Positions 8,301 through 15,768 of a DNA stretch of 64,000 bases are shown in pieces (position 1 is the stretch's first letter; each line of letters starts with the position of its first letter). Source of the DNA: JAWSUT01 sp033549345 (lineage in GTDB: Bacteria > Bacillota > Dethiobacteria > Dethiobacterales > Dethiobacteraceae). The stretch covers positions 1-64,000 of the forward strand of contig JAWSUT010000016.1 in assembly GCA_033549345.1 (NCBI GenBank), read 5' to 3'. The position numbers were made by a program, and so were the translations under genes. The notes under the pieces are model-generated. The model was not told the DNA's origin, made no database searches, and was given only the letters and a program-made list of their open reading frames with translations.

Positions 8301-8747
8301 ATTATCACCAAAACAGGTAAACCGATGGCTTTTTTCACACTGGAAGACCTGACCGGCTCACTTGAGGTCGTTGTTTTTTCTGCTATCCATGAAAAGACAA
8401 AAGAATTTCTGCACAATGATAATGTTGTCATTGTCCACGGACGAACAGATCATAAAGATGAAGAGGAAGACGTGAAAATTCTGGCGGAGAATATTCTCCC
8501 CCTGCCGCAGGAGGCGCGGGAAGTTTCAATTCGCTGCCGCGAGGACGGATCGCTAAGCCAGCTTCTCTCTCTGAAGGAAATGCTGGCAGGATTGCGCGGT
8601 ACACTACCGGTTTATCTTTATTTTCCCGAAGCCGGGAAAAAGGTTCTGCTTGGCCAGGACTTCTGGCTTTTTGACGGGGCACCGCAGCTTGAGGAAATCG
8701 AAAAACTCTTCGGCGTCGATGCCGTAACAGTTACTCAGGCAGGATAA
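5319..8747 (+). CDS. dnaE: DNA polymerase III alpha subunit DnaE
   Basis: This 1142-residue replicative-type C-family polymerase runs in order: a PHP domain (HLHVHTEYSLLDG at 7-19), palm/thumb/fingers with GPGRGSAAGSLVAY (about 360) and the catalytic PDIDIDF (about 399-405), then helix-hairpin-helix, and a C-terminal OB domain (about 985-1065, VVLAGMIGSVKN). The size matches the DnaE1 group (about 1150) and it lacks the embedded DnaQ exonuclease of PolC. Firmicutes often carry both. The ATG at 5319 follows GAGGTG. It is divergent from ytrH-ytrI and probably co-transcribed with pfkA. Confidence 0.95.
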   Translation: MGNSNFVHLHVHTEYSLLDGASRVKDTIERAAGLGMPALAITDHGVMYGVIDFYKKAKAAGIKPIIGCEVYVSPRRRIDRDPRRDSKQHHLVLLAKDKEGYQNLMELVSRGFSEGFYYKPRVDHDLLKQYSRGLIALSACLAGEIPMALLEGREEDARNLVRFYRETFGSENYFLELQNHGIEEQKTVNPHIINLAKDTGTPLIVSNDLHYTNKSDAHAHDVLLCIQTGKTLDDENRMRFSTEEFYLKSAEEMSSLFPDLPETVENTLEIARMCNLDFEFDKTHLPLYEIPREFDENSYLRKVCLQGAKDRYGASLPEDVAKRLDYELGVIAQMGYASYFLIVWDFVRYAHENGILVGPGRGSAAGSLVAYSLGITNIDPLKYGLLFERFLNPERVTMPDIDIDFCYEKREKVIEYVVEKYGEEAVAQIITFGTMAAKAAIRDVGRALNFPYSDVDRIAKLIPMELNISIADALDKSPDLKELYSKDPKVHQLIDLSIAVEGLPRHASTHAAGVVISGEPLVRHVPLQKSGEDGMVTQFPMGTLEELGLLKMDFLGLRTLTIMGEAVRLIKESTGIDVDLSELPLDDETTYSLLSQGDTAGIFQLESSGMRSILRELKPNVFEDIIAVVALYRPGPMEQIPTFIQSKHGYKPIHYLHPDLEPILKETYGVMVYQEQIMQVSSAMAGFSLGESDLLRRAIGKKKIEILNQQREVFVKGCVENGHTKKLADELYDLIVKFASYGFNKSHAAAYALVAYQTAYLKANFPTQFMAAQLTGVMATSDKVAGYIADCKRMGISVLPPDINLSGANFTVTDEKIIRYGLSAVKNVGLGAIESVLAARANQGEFTSLRDFCSRVDLRSCNKKVLESLIKSGAFDCLGANRNQLLAVLDETVSAVQTMNKERQNGQMSMFEIADDDDEWVRLHDDLPDLPEPPPRERLDMEKDTLGLYISGHPLEEYEGVLRSYPSISTAAKLKNVPDNTQVVLAGMIGSVKNIITKTGKPMAFFTLEDLTGSLEVVVFSAIHEKTKEFLHNDNVVIVHGRTDHKDEEEDVKILAENILPLPQEAREVSIRCREDGSLSQLLSLKEMLAGLRGTLPVYLYFPEAGKKVLLGQDFWLFDGAPQLEEIEKLFGVDAVTVTQAG

Positions 8748-8807
8748 CGAAACCGAAGCGAGGGAAAATTACAGGAGAACGCAAAACAGTACGCAAGGGA
8801 GTTGCCT

Positions 8808-9767
8808 ATGAGAAAAATCGGTGTTTTAACCTCGGGCGGCGATGCACCCGGCATGAATGCTGCGATTCGTGCCGTCGTTCGCAAAGCAATCTACCATGGC
8901 CTGGAAGTGGTTGGCTTTCGCCGGGGATATCACGGATTGATATTTGGCGAATATGATTCAATGCAGCTTGGTTCTGTTGCGGATACAATTCACCGCGGCG
9001 GTACGATTCTGCTTACAGCCAGGGCTCCTGAGTTTATGGAAGTAGCCGGCAGAGAAAAAGCGCTGCACATTATTCGCCAGAGCGGCATTGATGCTTTGGT
9101 GGTTATTGGTGGTGACGGTTCCTTCCGTGGAGCGATGGCGCTTGAGGAAGCCGGTGTACGCACAGTTGGCGTACCCGGGACAATCGATAATGATATTGCC
9201 TGTACCGATTACAGCATCGGGTTTGATACGGCTGTAAATAATGTAACGGACGCAATTAACAAAGTCAGGGACACAGCCACATCACACGAAAGAGTATATG
9301 TCATAGAAGTTATGGGCAGGACCACCGGACATATAGCCCTGGCCTCAGGACTTGCCGGCGGTGCAGAATCCATTCTTGTGCCGGAAGTCCCTTACCGGCT
9401 TGAAGAAGTTTGTGAACGTTTACGCCGGGGAGTCAAACGCGGTAAACTGCACAGCATTATTCTGGTGGCCGAAGGTGCCGGAAGCGCTCTGGACATCGGT
9501 GACAGAATAATAAAACTGACAAACATGGATGTACGGGTGACAATTTTAGGCCATCTCCAACGCGGTGGCACACCCACCGCTTTCGACAGAATGCTGGCCA
9601 GCCGCCTGGGGGCAGCCGCTGTGGACCGGTTACTTGCCGGCTGTCACGGCCAGATGATTGGTTTTGCTTCAGGTGAGGTCCAAGCCACAGCATTTGAGGA
9701 AGCTCTGGCAAACGAAAAACCTTTTAATGAAGAGCTTTACAGGCTGGCAACCATCTTGGCCATTTAG
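8808..9767 (+). CDS. pfkA: ATP-dependent 6-phosphofructokinase
   Basis: A 319-residue protein, the exact length of the bacterial PfkA subunit. It catalyses fructose-6-phosphate plus ATP to fructose-1,6-bisphosphate. Visible motifs are the nucleotide loop LTSGGDAPGMNAAIRA (about 7-22), GGDGSF (about 102-107), where Gly after GGD fits ATP rather than PPi use, and the catalytic PGTIDNDIA (about 124-132), followed by an EVMGR motif. ATG 8808 has AAGGGAG 6 nt upstream, and the TTG at 8802 is too close. Allosteric control by ADP/PEP is expected from the family. It is followed 30 bp later by pyk. Confidence 0.96.
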   Translation: MRKIGVLTSGGDAPGMNAAIRAVVRKAIYHGLEVVGFRRGYHGLIFGEYDSMQLGSVADTIHRGGTILLTARAPEFMEVAGREKALHIIRQSGIDALVVIGGDGSFRGAMALEEAGVRTVGVPGTIDNDIACTDYSIGFDTAVNNVTDAINKVRDTATSHERVYVIEVMGRTTGHIALASGLAGGAESILVPEVPYRLEEVCERLRRGVKRGKLHSIILVAEGAGSALDIGDRIIKLTNMDVRVTILGHLQRGGTPTAFDRMLASRLGAAAVDRLLAGCHGQMIGFASGEVQATAFEEALANEKPFNEELYRLATILAI

Positions 9768-9797
9768 TCAGAAGCCTGTTACCGTAAGGAGGATACC

Positions 9798-11546
9798 ATG
9801 CGTAGAACGAAAATTGTCTGTACACTCGGTCCTGCCAGCAGCAGTGTTCCGATTCTTAAAAGCCTGATATCAGCCGGAATGAATGTGGCCCGGTTGAACT
9901 TTTCCCACGGCACACATGCAGAGCATGCCAAGACAATTGCTGCGGTGCGTCAGGCGGACAGAGAACAGAAGGGTAATCTGGCGCTGCTTTTGGACACGAA
10001 GGGTCCGGAAATTCGCATTGGCACCTTTGCCGATGGCGCTGTGAAACTGCAGGAAGGGCAGGATTTTGCATTAACCACTGAACAGGTGGCAGGAGACGGG
10101 CATAGAGTCAGTGTAAACTATCCCGGTATTATCGGCGATGTTAAACCGGGGATGAAAATACTTCTGGATGACGGACTGATTATCTTAGAGGTAGTGGGTA
10201 TGACAGCCACTGATGTGCAGTGTCGTGTACTGACCGGCGGTGAGCTTTCCAACCGTAAAGGTGTCAATATTCCAGGAGCAAAGCTTGCCTTGCCCGCTAT
10301 CTCCGAAAAAGACAGGGAAGACATTATTTTTGCCGTTAGAAATGACCTGGACTTTATTGCCGCATCTTTTGTCCGTAAAGCTGATGATGTTTTGGCTATT
10401 CGGGCCATCCTGGAAGAGCACCATTCCCGTATCCAGATTATTGCTAAGATTGAAAATCAGGAAGGTGTGGAGAATATTGATAAAATTCTCGCTGCCGCCG
10501 ACGGTATTATGGTGGCACGGGGAGATTTGGGTGTGGAGATTCCGGCTGAAGACGTGCCGCTTGCTCAGAAAATGATTATCTCCAAATGCAATGTTGCCGG
10601 TAAACCGGTTATTACAGCCACGCAGATGCTGGACTCTATGATTCGCAATCCAAGGCCGACCCGGGCGGAGGCCAGTGATGTGGCCAATGCTATTTTTGAT
10701 GGAACGGACGCGGTTATGCTTTCCGGTGAGACGGCAGTGGGTAAATATCCGCTGGAAACAGTACAGACGATGGCCAGAATTGCCGAGAGAGCGGAAACAG
10801 GCCTGCATTATGCCAAAATCCTGGAGAGCTTTGACCCGCCCAAGGAAAGGAGTGTTACCGACGCCATTGCCTTTGCCACATGCCACGCAGCGCAGGAATT
10901 GGGTGCAGCAGCAATTATCACGGCCACCCAGTCCGGTTCCACTGCCAGGAATGTATCAAAATATAAACCAAAGGCACGCATCATTGCCGTGACGCCGCGC
11001 AGACAGGTAGCACGCTTTCTGGCGCTGACATGGGGTGTCTGTCCCGTGCTCTGCAGGCCTGCAGAAAATACCGATGAAATGTTTTCGGCAGCCATTGAAG
11101 CGTCCGTTAAAAGCGGCTATGTCAGTAATGGCGACCTGGTGCTGATCACAGCCGGGGTGCCTGTCGGCGTCAGCGGCTCCACAAATCTACTCCGTGTGCA
11201 TACAGTGGGAGAAATTCTTCTTCAGGGTACGGGCCTTGGTAAAAAACCAGTGTCAGGTGAAGTACGGGTTGCCAGGACCGGTATGGAAGCAGCACAGCTC
11301 AAACGGGGAGAGATCCTGGTGACCCCGGCGACAGACAGCACGTTTATTCCTTATCTGGAAAACGCTGCCGGACTGGTGGTGGAAGAAGGCGGACTCACAT
11401 CCCATGCTGCTGTGGTGGCTCTTCATATGGGATTGCCTGTGATTGTGGGTGTAGAAGGCGCTTTGGCGCGTTTGTCAAACGGTGAACTGATTACGCTTGA
11501 CACGGTACGGGGACTCATTTACCGGGGTAGGGCGACAATATTTTAG
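9798..11546 (+). CDS. pyk: Pyruvate kinase with C-terminal PEP-utilising domain
   Basis: A 582-residue enzyme catalysing PEP plus ADP to pyruvate plus ATP. The core has RRTKIVCTLGPAS at the N-terminus, LDTKGPEIR, the K+/Mg2+ region IIAKIENQEGVEN and the signature ITATQMLDSM. After the usual end near residue 470, an extra domain with GGLTSHAAVVA resembles the swivelling phosphohistidine domain of PEP synthase/PPDK. That extra domain is characteristic of Bacillus-type pyruvate kinases. Its ribosome site is AAGGAGG before ATG 9798. The pfkA-pyk order is conserved in Firmicutes. Confidence 0.96.
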   Translation: MRRTKIVCTLGPASSSVPILKSLISAGMNVARLNFSHGTHAEHAKTIAAVRQADREQKGNLALLLDTKGPEIRIGTFADGAVKLQEGQDFALTTEQVAGDGHRVSVNYPGIIGDVKPGMKILLDDGLIILEVVGMTATDVQCRVLTGGELSNRKGVNIPGAKLALPAISEKDREDIIFAVRNDLDFIAASFVRKADDVLAIRAILEEHHSRIQIIAKIENQEGVENIDKILAAADGIMVARGDLGVEIPAEDVPLAQKMIISKCNVAGKPVITATQMLDSMIRNPRPTRAEASDVANAIFDGTDAVMLSGETAVGKYPLETVQTMARIAERAETGLHYAKILESFDPPKERSVTDAIAFATCHAAQELGAAAIITATQSGSTARNVSKYKPKARIIAVTPRRQVARFLALTWGVCPVLCRPAENTDEMFSAAIEASVKSGYVSNGDLVLITAGVPVGVSGSTNLLRVHTVGEILLQGTGLGKKPVSGEVRVARTGMEAAQLKRGEILVTPATDSTFIPYLENAAGLVVEEGGLTSHAAVVALHMGLPVIVGVEGALARLSNGELITLDTVRGLIYRGRATIF

Positions 11547-11557
11547 GAGTGATGGGG

Positions 11558-11986
11558 ATGAAGACCGGGGAAACTATGATTCGCGTGCGCTATGCTGAAA
11601 CCGACCAGATGAATGTTGTCTATTATGCAAATTATTTCATCTGGCTGGAAGCCGGGCGGACAGAATATTTTCGTGATATGGGCATGCCCTACAGCGAAGT
11701 GGAGAAAAACGATATACTGCTTCCGGTGACCAAAGCGTTTTGTCAATACAAGGCACCAGCCCGTTATGACGACCTTGTCCGCGTAGTGACCAGTATTGCG
11801 TCACTTCAGGATGTGCGCATCCTGTTTAAGTATGAAATTTTCCGCAGTGAAAACGGAGAGCTTTTGGCTAATGCGGAAACAGAGCATGCATTCGTTAACC
11901 GGCAGGGCAGGCCTGTCGTCCTGAAAAAACACAACCCGTTCCTCTGGAAACGTTTATTGGAGGCAGCGGGAGAACATGCGGAGTAG
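11558..11986 (+). CDS. YbgC-type acyl-CoA thioesterase (4HBT hotdog fold)
   Basis: A 142-residue single hotdog domain. The active-site region RYAETDQMNVVYYANYF (about 9-25) carries the catalytic Asp of the YbgC/4-hydroxybenzoyl-CoA thioesterase group. Bacterial relatives hydrolyse short-chain acyl-CoAs, so the natural substrate is unknown here. The ATG at 11558 has AGGAG 8 nt ahead, while the GTG and ATG at 11549 and 11552 overlap that ribosome site. It starts 11 bp after pyk, and fxsA follows after 5 bp, so it is an operon member. Confidence 0.85.
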   Translation: MKTGETMIRVRYAETDQMNVVYYANYFIWLEAGRTEYFRDMGMPYSEVEKNDILLPVTKAFCQYKAPARYDDLVRVVTSIASLQDVRILFKYEIFRSENGELLANAETEHAFVNRQGRPVVLKKHNPFLWKRLLEAAGEHAE

Positions 11987-11991
11987 ATGCT

Positions 11992-12384
11992 ATGTTTGTT
12001 AAATTGCTGCTGCTTTTTACACTGGGCCCGTTAGTGGAACTGTATCTGCTCATTGAACTGGGCCGGCGGATTGGTCCTTTGCCCACAATTGCCATTGTAC
12101 TGACCACTGGATTTTTCGGAGTTTTTCTCTCCCGGGCCCAGGGATTCCTTGTCCTGCGGCGAATTGCCGAGAATCTGCGCTGCGGGGAGATGCCGGCCGA
12201 TGAACTGCTAAACGGCGTAATGGTCCTGATTGGCGCCGCATTCCTTTTAACCCCCGGCCTGATTTCTGATACCGCCGGTTTTTTGCTGTTAATTCCAGCT
12301 ACCCGGCAGCATTTTAAGCGGTTTCTTCTCAGCAAACTGAAAAAAGCGATGGCTGACGGGACACTGCGAATCTACAGACGATAG
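11992..12384 (+). CDS. fxsA: FxsA-family cytoplasmic membrane protein
   Basis: A 130-residue membrane protein with the FxsA pattern: LGPLVELYLLIELGRRIG (about 10-27), two further helices and the LLTPGLISDTAGFLLLIPATR segment at about 83-103. FxsA in E. coli relieves phage T7 exclusion by the F plasmid when overproduced, and its native role is unknown. In Bacillus the homologue also sits beside pyk, so the synteny supports the call. Confidence 0.88.
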   Translation: MFVKLLLLFTLGPLVELYLLIELGRRIGPLPTIAIVLTTGFFGVFLSRAQGFLVLRRIAENLRCGEMPADELLNGVMVLIGAAFLLTPGLISDTAGFLLLIPATRQHFKRFLLSKLKKAMADGTLRIYRR

Positions 12385-12395
12385 AAAAGGAGGAC

Positions 12396-13442
12396 ATGAA
12401 CTTGAAGGAAAACACAAGAATCGGGATTGTCTATCATCCTGATTTTTTTATCCATACCAAGGACTCCCACCCGGAGAAAAAGGAACGGCTGCAGGCAATC
12501 CTCTCTCTCTTAAAACAGGAGAATCTCTTTAGCCGTCTGCAGCAGCTTGCCCCTGCTCCTGCCTCCGTCGGGGACGTGGCCAGAGTTCACACGCGGCAGC
12601 ATATTGAATTTATCCGCACTCTGTGTGAGCAGCATAAAGGATACCTGGATATAGATACATACCTTACACCGCAATCATATGACGTGGCACTCCTGTCAGC
12701 GGGTGCCGCGCTGGCAGCTATGCGTTCCGTCATGAATGGAAAACTTGATATTTGTTTTGCCCTGGGGCGCCCGCCCGGCCACCATGCTGAGCCCCATAAA
12801 GGAATGGGATTTTGCCTGTTTAACAACGGAGCGATTGCCGCCAAAGCCGCACAGGAGGAATTCGGGCTCTCGCGGATTCTCTACATTGACTGGGATGTCC
12901 ACCACGGCAACGGCACACAGAAAGCGTTCTACCATGACCCGGGCCTTTTATTTGCTTCTGTACATCAAAGCCCAGCCTTTCCGGGAACCGGGCCCCTGCA
13001 CGAAACCGGTGCCGGCGAAGGTGAGGGATACAATGTGAATATCCCTCTGCCGCCCGGCTGCGGTGACAGGGAGTATGCCCGTGTCTTCCGTGAAGTAATC
13101 AGACCCCTTGCCGACCGCTATAAACCCGAACTGATTCTGGTCTCAGCCGGCCAGGATACTTACCATGACGACCCGTTGGCCGGCATGCGCGTCAGTTTTG
13201 ACGGATTTGCCGATATGGCGCGCCAGGTGCGTGATCTGGCCAAAGATCATTGTGACGGCAAGGTTGTCCTCTTCCTTGAGGGAGGATACCATTTACGGGG
13301 CCAGGCAGAAGCGGTGGTAACGATCCTTTCCGAAATGGGAGAATGGGGCCGACCGGTCAGAAATGAGCCGTCTGAGTCGGACCCGCTCTACGATGACCCG
13401 GACAGGGTTATTGAGGAAGTCATCAGGATGCATAAGCTATAA
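12396..13442 (+). CDS. Class II histone-deacetylase-like amidohydrolase (AcuC family)
   Basis: A 348-residue Zn-dependent deacetylase fold. The catalytic features are all present: GRPPGHHAEPHKGMGFC (tandem His near 128-129), DWDVHHGNGTQ with the Asp/His zinc ligands (about 166-172), and SAGQDTYHDDPL supplying the second Asp ligand. Bacterial members deacetylate small molecules such as acetylpolyamines or, in AcuC, acetylated acetyl-CoA synthetase. No acsA or acetoin genes are nearby, so the substrate stays open. ATG 12396 follows AAGGAGG. It ends the dnaE-to-deacetylase run and a strong terminator follows. Confidence 0.85.
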   Translation: MNLKENTRIGIVYHPDFFIHTKDSHPEKKERLQAILSLLKQENLFSRLQQLAPAPASVGDVARVHTRQHIEFIRTLCEQHKGYLDIDTYLTPQSYDVALLSAGAALAAMRSVMNGKLDICFALGRPPGHHAEPHKGMGFCLFNNGAIAAKAAQEEFGLSRILYIDWDVHHGNGTQKAFYHDPGLLFASVHQSPAFPGTGPLHETGAGEGEGYNVNIPLPPGCGDREYARVFREVIRPLADRYKPELILVSAGQDTYHDDPLAGMRVSFDGFADMARQVRDLAKDHCDGKVVLFLEGGYHLRGQAEAVVTILSEMGEWGRPVRNEPSESDPLYDDPDRVIEEVIRMHKL

Positions 13443-13454
13443 TCAGCTGTAATT

Positions 13455-13502
13455 AAAAAAGGAGTGTTAAAATCGCTACTGCGATTTTAACACTCCTTTT
13501 TT
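13455..13502. terminator. Strong bidirectional terminator
   Basis: Perfect 21-bp arms around a 6-nt loop, beginning with A6 and ending with T6, between the deacetylase-like gene and the convergent DUF1015 gene. Confidence 0.93.
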
Positions 13503-13505
13503 AAC

Positions 13506-14828
13506 TTAAACTGTGAAGTCATTTATCACAAGCCCTGTGACAAGCTTGGGGTAAAAGTAGGTGGATTTCTGGGGCATTTTGTCTCCGGCGCCGGCTACGT
13601 CAGTAACTTCCCGGACTAACGTCGGGTTCAGGAAGAAGACAGCCTGATATTCACCGGTGTCCACCCTGGCCAGCGCAGATGCTTCATCACGTGTATATGA
13701 CAGGTTGGTTCCTCCTGCACGGGCTTCCCTGTCGATGCCCAATAAATCTTCCAGGACCAGGCATTGCAGCACGGCCACATCCAGGCTGCGCCAGGCACGC
13801 GAGTAGGAACCGCAGCGGGTCGTCACAGACCGGTTGTCTATATTGCGGGGCAGTGTAAGCCTGTAAAGACGGCTGTTTCCCAGGTAAAGAAGAAAAGCGT
13901 TAAAATCACTCATCATACCGGAGAGTTTCTGCAGTTCGGCGGTTAGAATATCACTGCGCCCAACTGTTGGCAGATTTATTTCCGTAACGGAAAAATGTCC
14001 GGAGAGCTTTGCCAGAAATTCATTGGGCGAAAAGGCCTTTACGTTTTTGACCATCCGGTGTGTGGGGAAAATAACCAGGCCGGGGTCATGGAGATTTACC
14101 AGAGTCATCAGGACAAAGCCGTAACTGTTTCCCCCTTTTTCCTGCATTTCACGATGGTAGTTCAGTGCAGTTTCATAGCGATGGTGTCCGTCTGCAATGT
14201 AGATCTTTTTGTCTTTGAAAATGCCGGTAACAGACTGCAGATCCTGCGGGTCACTGACCACCCAGATTCTGTGTGCTTCACCGTTTTCATCGGTAAACGA
14301 CATGTCGGGTTCGTTTTGCTTGTAGCGTGCGGCAATTTGTTCCACGGCCAGTGACGGGTCGTCATAGAGGCCGAAGATGGGTGAGAAATTGGCGCGGCAG
14401 TGCCGCAGCAGCTGAAGACGGTCTGCTTTGGCTTTGGACAGAGTTTCCTCGTGGGGCAGGACGGTGCCTGTCTCATATTCTTCCACTTCGATTCCCGTCA
14501 TGAATCCGCTGCGTGTCATCCGCCGACCTTCTGCTGTAAATTCCTGTTCATAAAGATACACAGCAGGCCGATCCTCATGATTAAGGATATTTTCGTCCCG
14601 CCAGTTATCAAAAAAGGCGGCGGCTCTTGTATAACGGTTGTCGTTTTCATCGTCGGCCTGACGGGTCTCACCGTATTCCAGACGAATAATGTTATATGGG
14701 CTTTTCGCGTAATATTTCTGCTGATCCTGCTCATTGATTACATCATAGGGCGGCGTAATCAAGTCTGACATATCCCCGGCTTTTTTCAGGTTATATCGCA
14801 GTCCCCGTATCGGCACAATGTTTGCCAT
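13506..14828 (-). CDS. DUF1015 family protein
   Basis: This 440-residue soluble protein opens ANIVPIRGLRYN and contains PPYDVI, PHEETLSKAKADR and YIADGHHRYETAL, which are hallmarks of DUF1015. The last motif resembles the catalytic region of ParB/Srx-fold kinases, and some DUF1015-related proteins are nucleotide-dependent serine kinases. Whether this one is a kinase cannot be told. An AGGAGG-like site precedes ATG 14828. It appears to be monocistronic, and no serine-pathway gene is adjacent in the window. Confidence 0.8.
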   Translation of the reverse strand: MANIVPIRGLRYNLKKAGDMSDLITPPYDVINEQDQQKYYAKSPYNIIRLEYGETRQADDENDNRYTRAAAFFDNWRDENILNHEDRPAVYLYEQEFTAEGRRMTRSGFMTGIEVEEYETGTVLPHEETLSKAKADRLQLLRHCRANFSPIFGLYDDPSLAVEQIAARYKQNEPDMSFTDENGEAHRIWVVSDPQDLQSVTGIFKDKKIYIADGHHRYETALNYHREMQEKGGNSYGFVLMTLVNLHDPGLVIFPTHRMVKNVKAFSPNEFLAKLSGHFSVTEINLPTVGRSDILTAELQKLSGMMSDFNAFLLYLGNSRLYRLTLPRNIDNRSVTTRCGSYSRAWRSLDVAVLQCLVLEDLLGIDREARAGGTNLSYTRDEASALARVDTGEYQAVFFLNPTLVREVTDVAGAGDKMPQKSTYFYPKLVTGLVINDFTV

Positions 14829-14940
14829 ATGTATATCCCTCCTAAACTGTTTTGATTTTATCCTAATTTGACGGAGAATGCAACGCCCCGGCGAATGGAT
14901 TCGCCGGGGCGTGTGTAGATAGTTGAAAAAAGTGTGAAAA

Positions 14941-15759
14941 CTAGGTACAGAAAGCCAGGTTGTTTTTTACATGCAGATAGTAGTAAAGCTGTTTTAACGT
15001 CTCTATTTCTTTTTCTTCCAACCGGTTAAGGTATTCCAGGAAAACCTCCGCCGTCATCAGTGAATCCCCCAGTGCGGTATGCCTGGGATGTTCAGACACA
15101 CGGTGATAACGGATAAGGGTATCCAGGTCATGCGACATCAAATCCGGGCAAAGTGCGCGTGCCAGTTTGTACGTATCAATGACCGGGTTGTATACTTCAG
15201 TTTGTGTATACCAGTTCAGCTTAATATTAATAAATGCCAGATCAAATTCGGCGTTGTGGGCCACGAGGACAGAATCTCCGATAAAGTCCAGGAAATCGTG
15301 CAGCACTGCACATATCCCGCGCTTGTCGGCCACCATGTCATCCGAAATTCCGGTTAACTTCACAACGGCGGGAGGAATGGACCGATAGGGGTTAACCAGT
15401 TCGTCAAATACCTGCTCAGTTTTGATTTCGCCGTTTTCCACCACCACGGCAGCGATATTGATGATTTCATCACCCTGGTAGGGATAGAATCCGGTTGTTT
15501 CCGTATCAAAGAGAATGTAACGGCCGGTTTGCAGCGGCACATTCCAGTCAATCCGCTCCTTGAGCTGCAGCGATTTCTCCGCAAGAGCGGACGTCTCTGT
15601 AGGTTCCGGTTCATAGCCGTTATGAAACCCACGTCTTTCAGCACGCATCTTATAATACCAGTTAAAAAGACGGTTTGCGAGCATCTGCATGGTGGAAGGG
15701 CGTGACTCCATAAAAGGCATCTCCCTGTTTAAGTTGGTGAACGGCAGCATATCATTCAC
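14941..15759 (-). CDS. DnaQ-like 3'-5' exonuclease
   Basis: A 272-residue protein with a DEDDh exonuclease domain after about 85 residues: FDTETTGF (ExoI, Asp/Glu), VAHNAEFDLAF (ExoII) and HTALGDS (ExoIII His and Asp). It lacks a polymerase or UvrC-like domain. The gene begins 9 bp after the DUF294-CBS gene, a pairing seen in many bacteria where exonuclease and nucleotidyltransferase-like signalling genes travel together. The N-terminal segment mirrors the polar extension of that subgroup. Its role may be processing of small nucleic acids or proofreading in trans. Confidence 0.82.
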   Translation of the reverse strand: MNDMLPFTNLNREMPFMESRPSTMQMLANRLFNWYYKMRAERRGFHNGYEPEPTETSALAEKSLQLKERIDWNVPLQTGRYILFDTETTGFYPYQGDEIINIAAVVVENGEIKTEQVFDELVNPYRSIPPAVVKLTGISDDMVADKRGICAVLHDFLDFIGDSVLVAHNAEFDLAFINIKLNWYTQTEVYNPVIDTYKLARALCPDLMSHDLDTLIRYHRVSEHPRHTALGDSLMTAEVFLEYLNRLEEKEIETLKQLYYYLHVKNNLAFCT

Positions 15760-15768
15760 TCCTCGCTG

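Noticed and set aside
10185..10886. Minus-strand frame opposite pyk
   Set aside because: Shadow of pyk; composition (many His/Asn/Phe) is typical of antisense frames.
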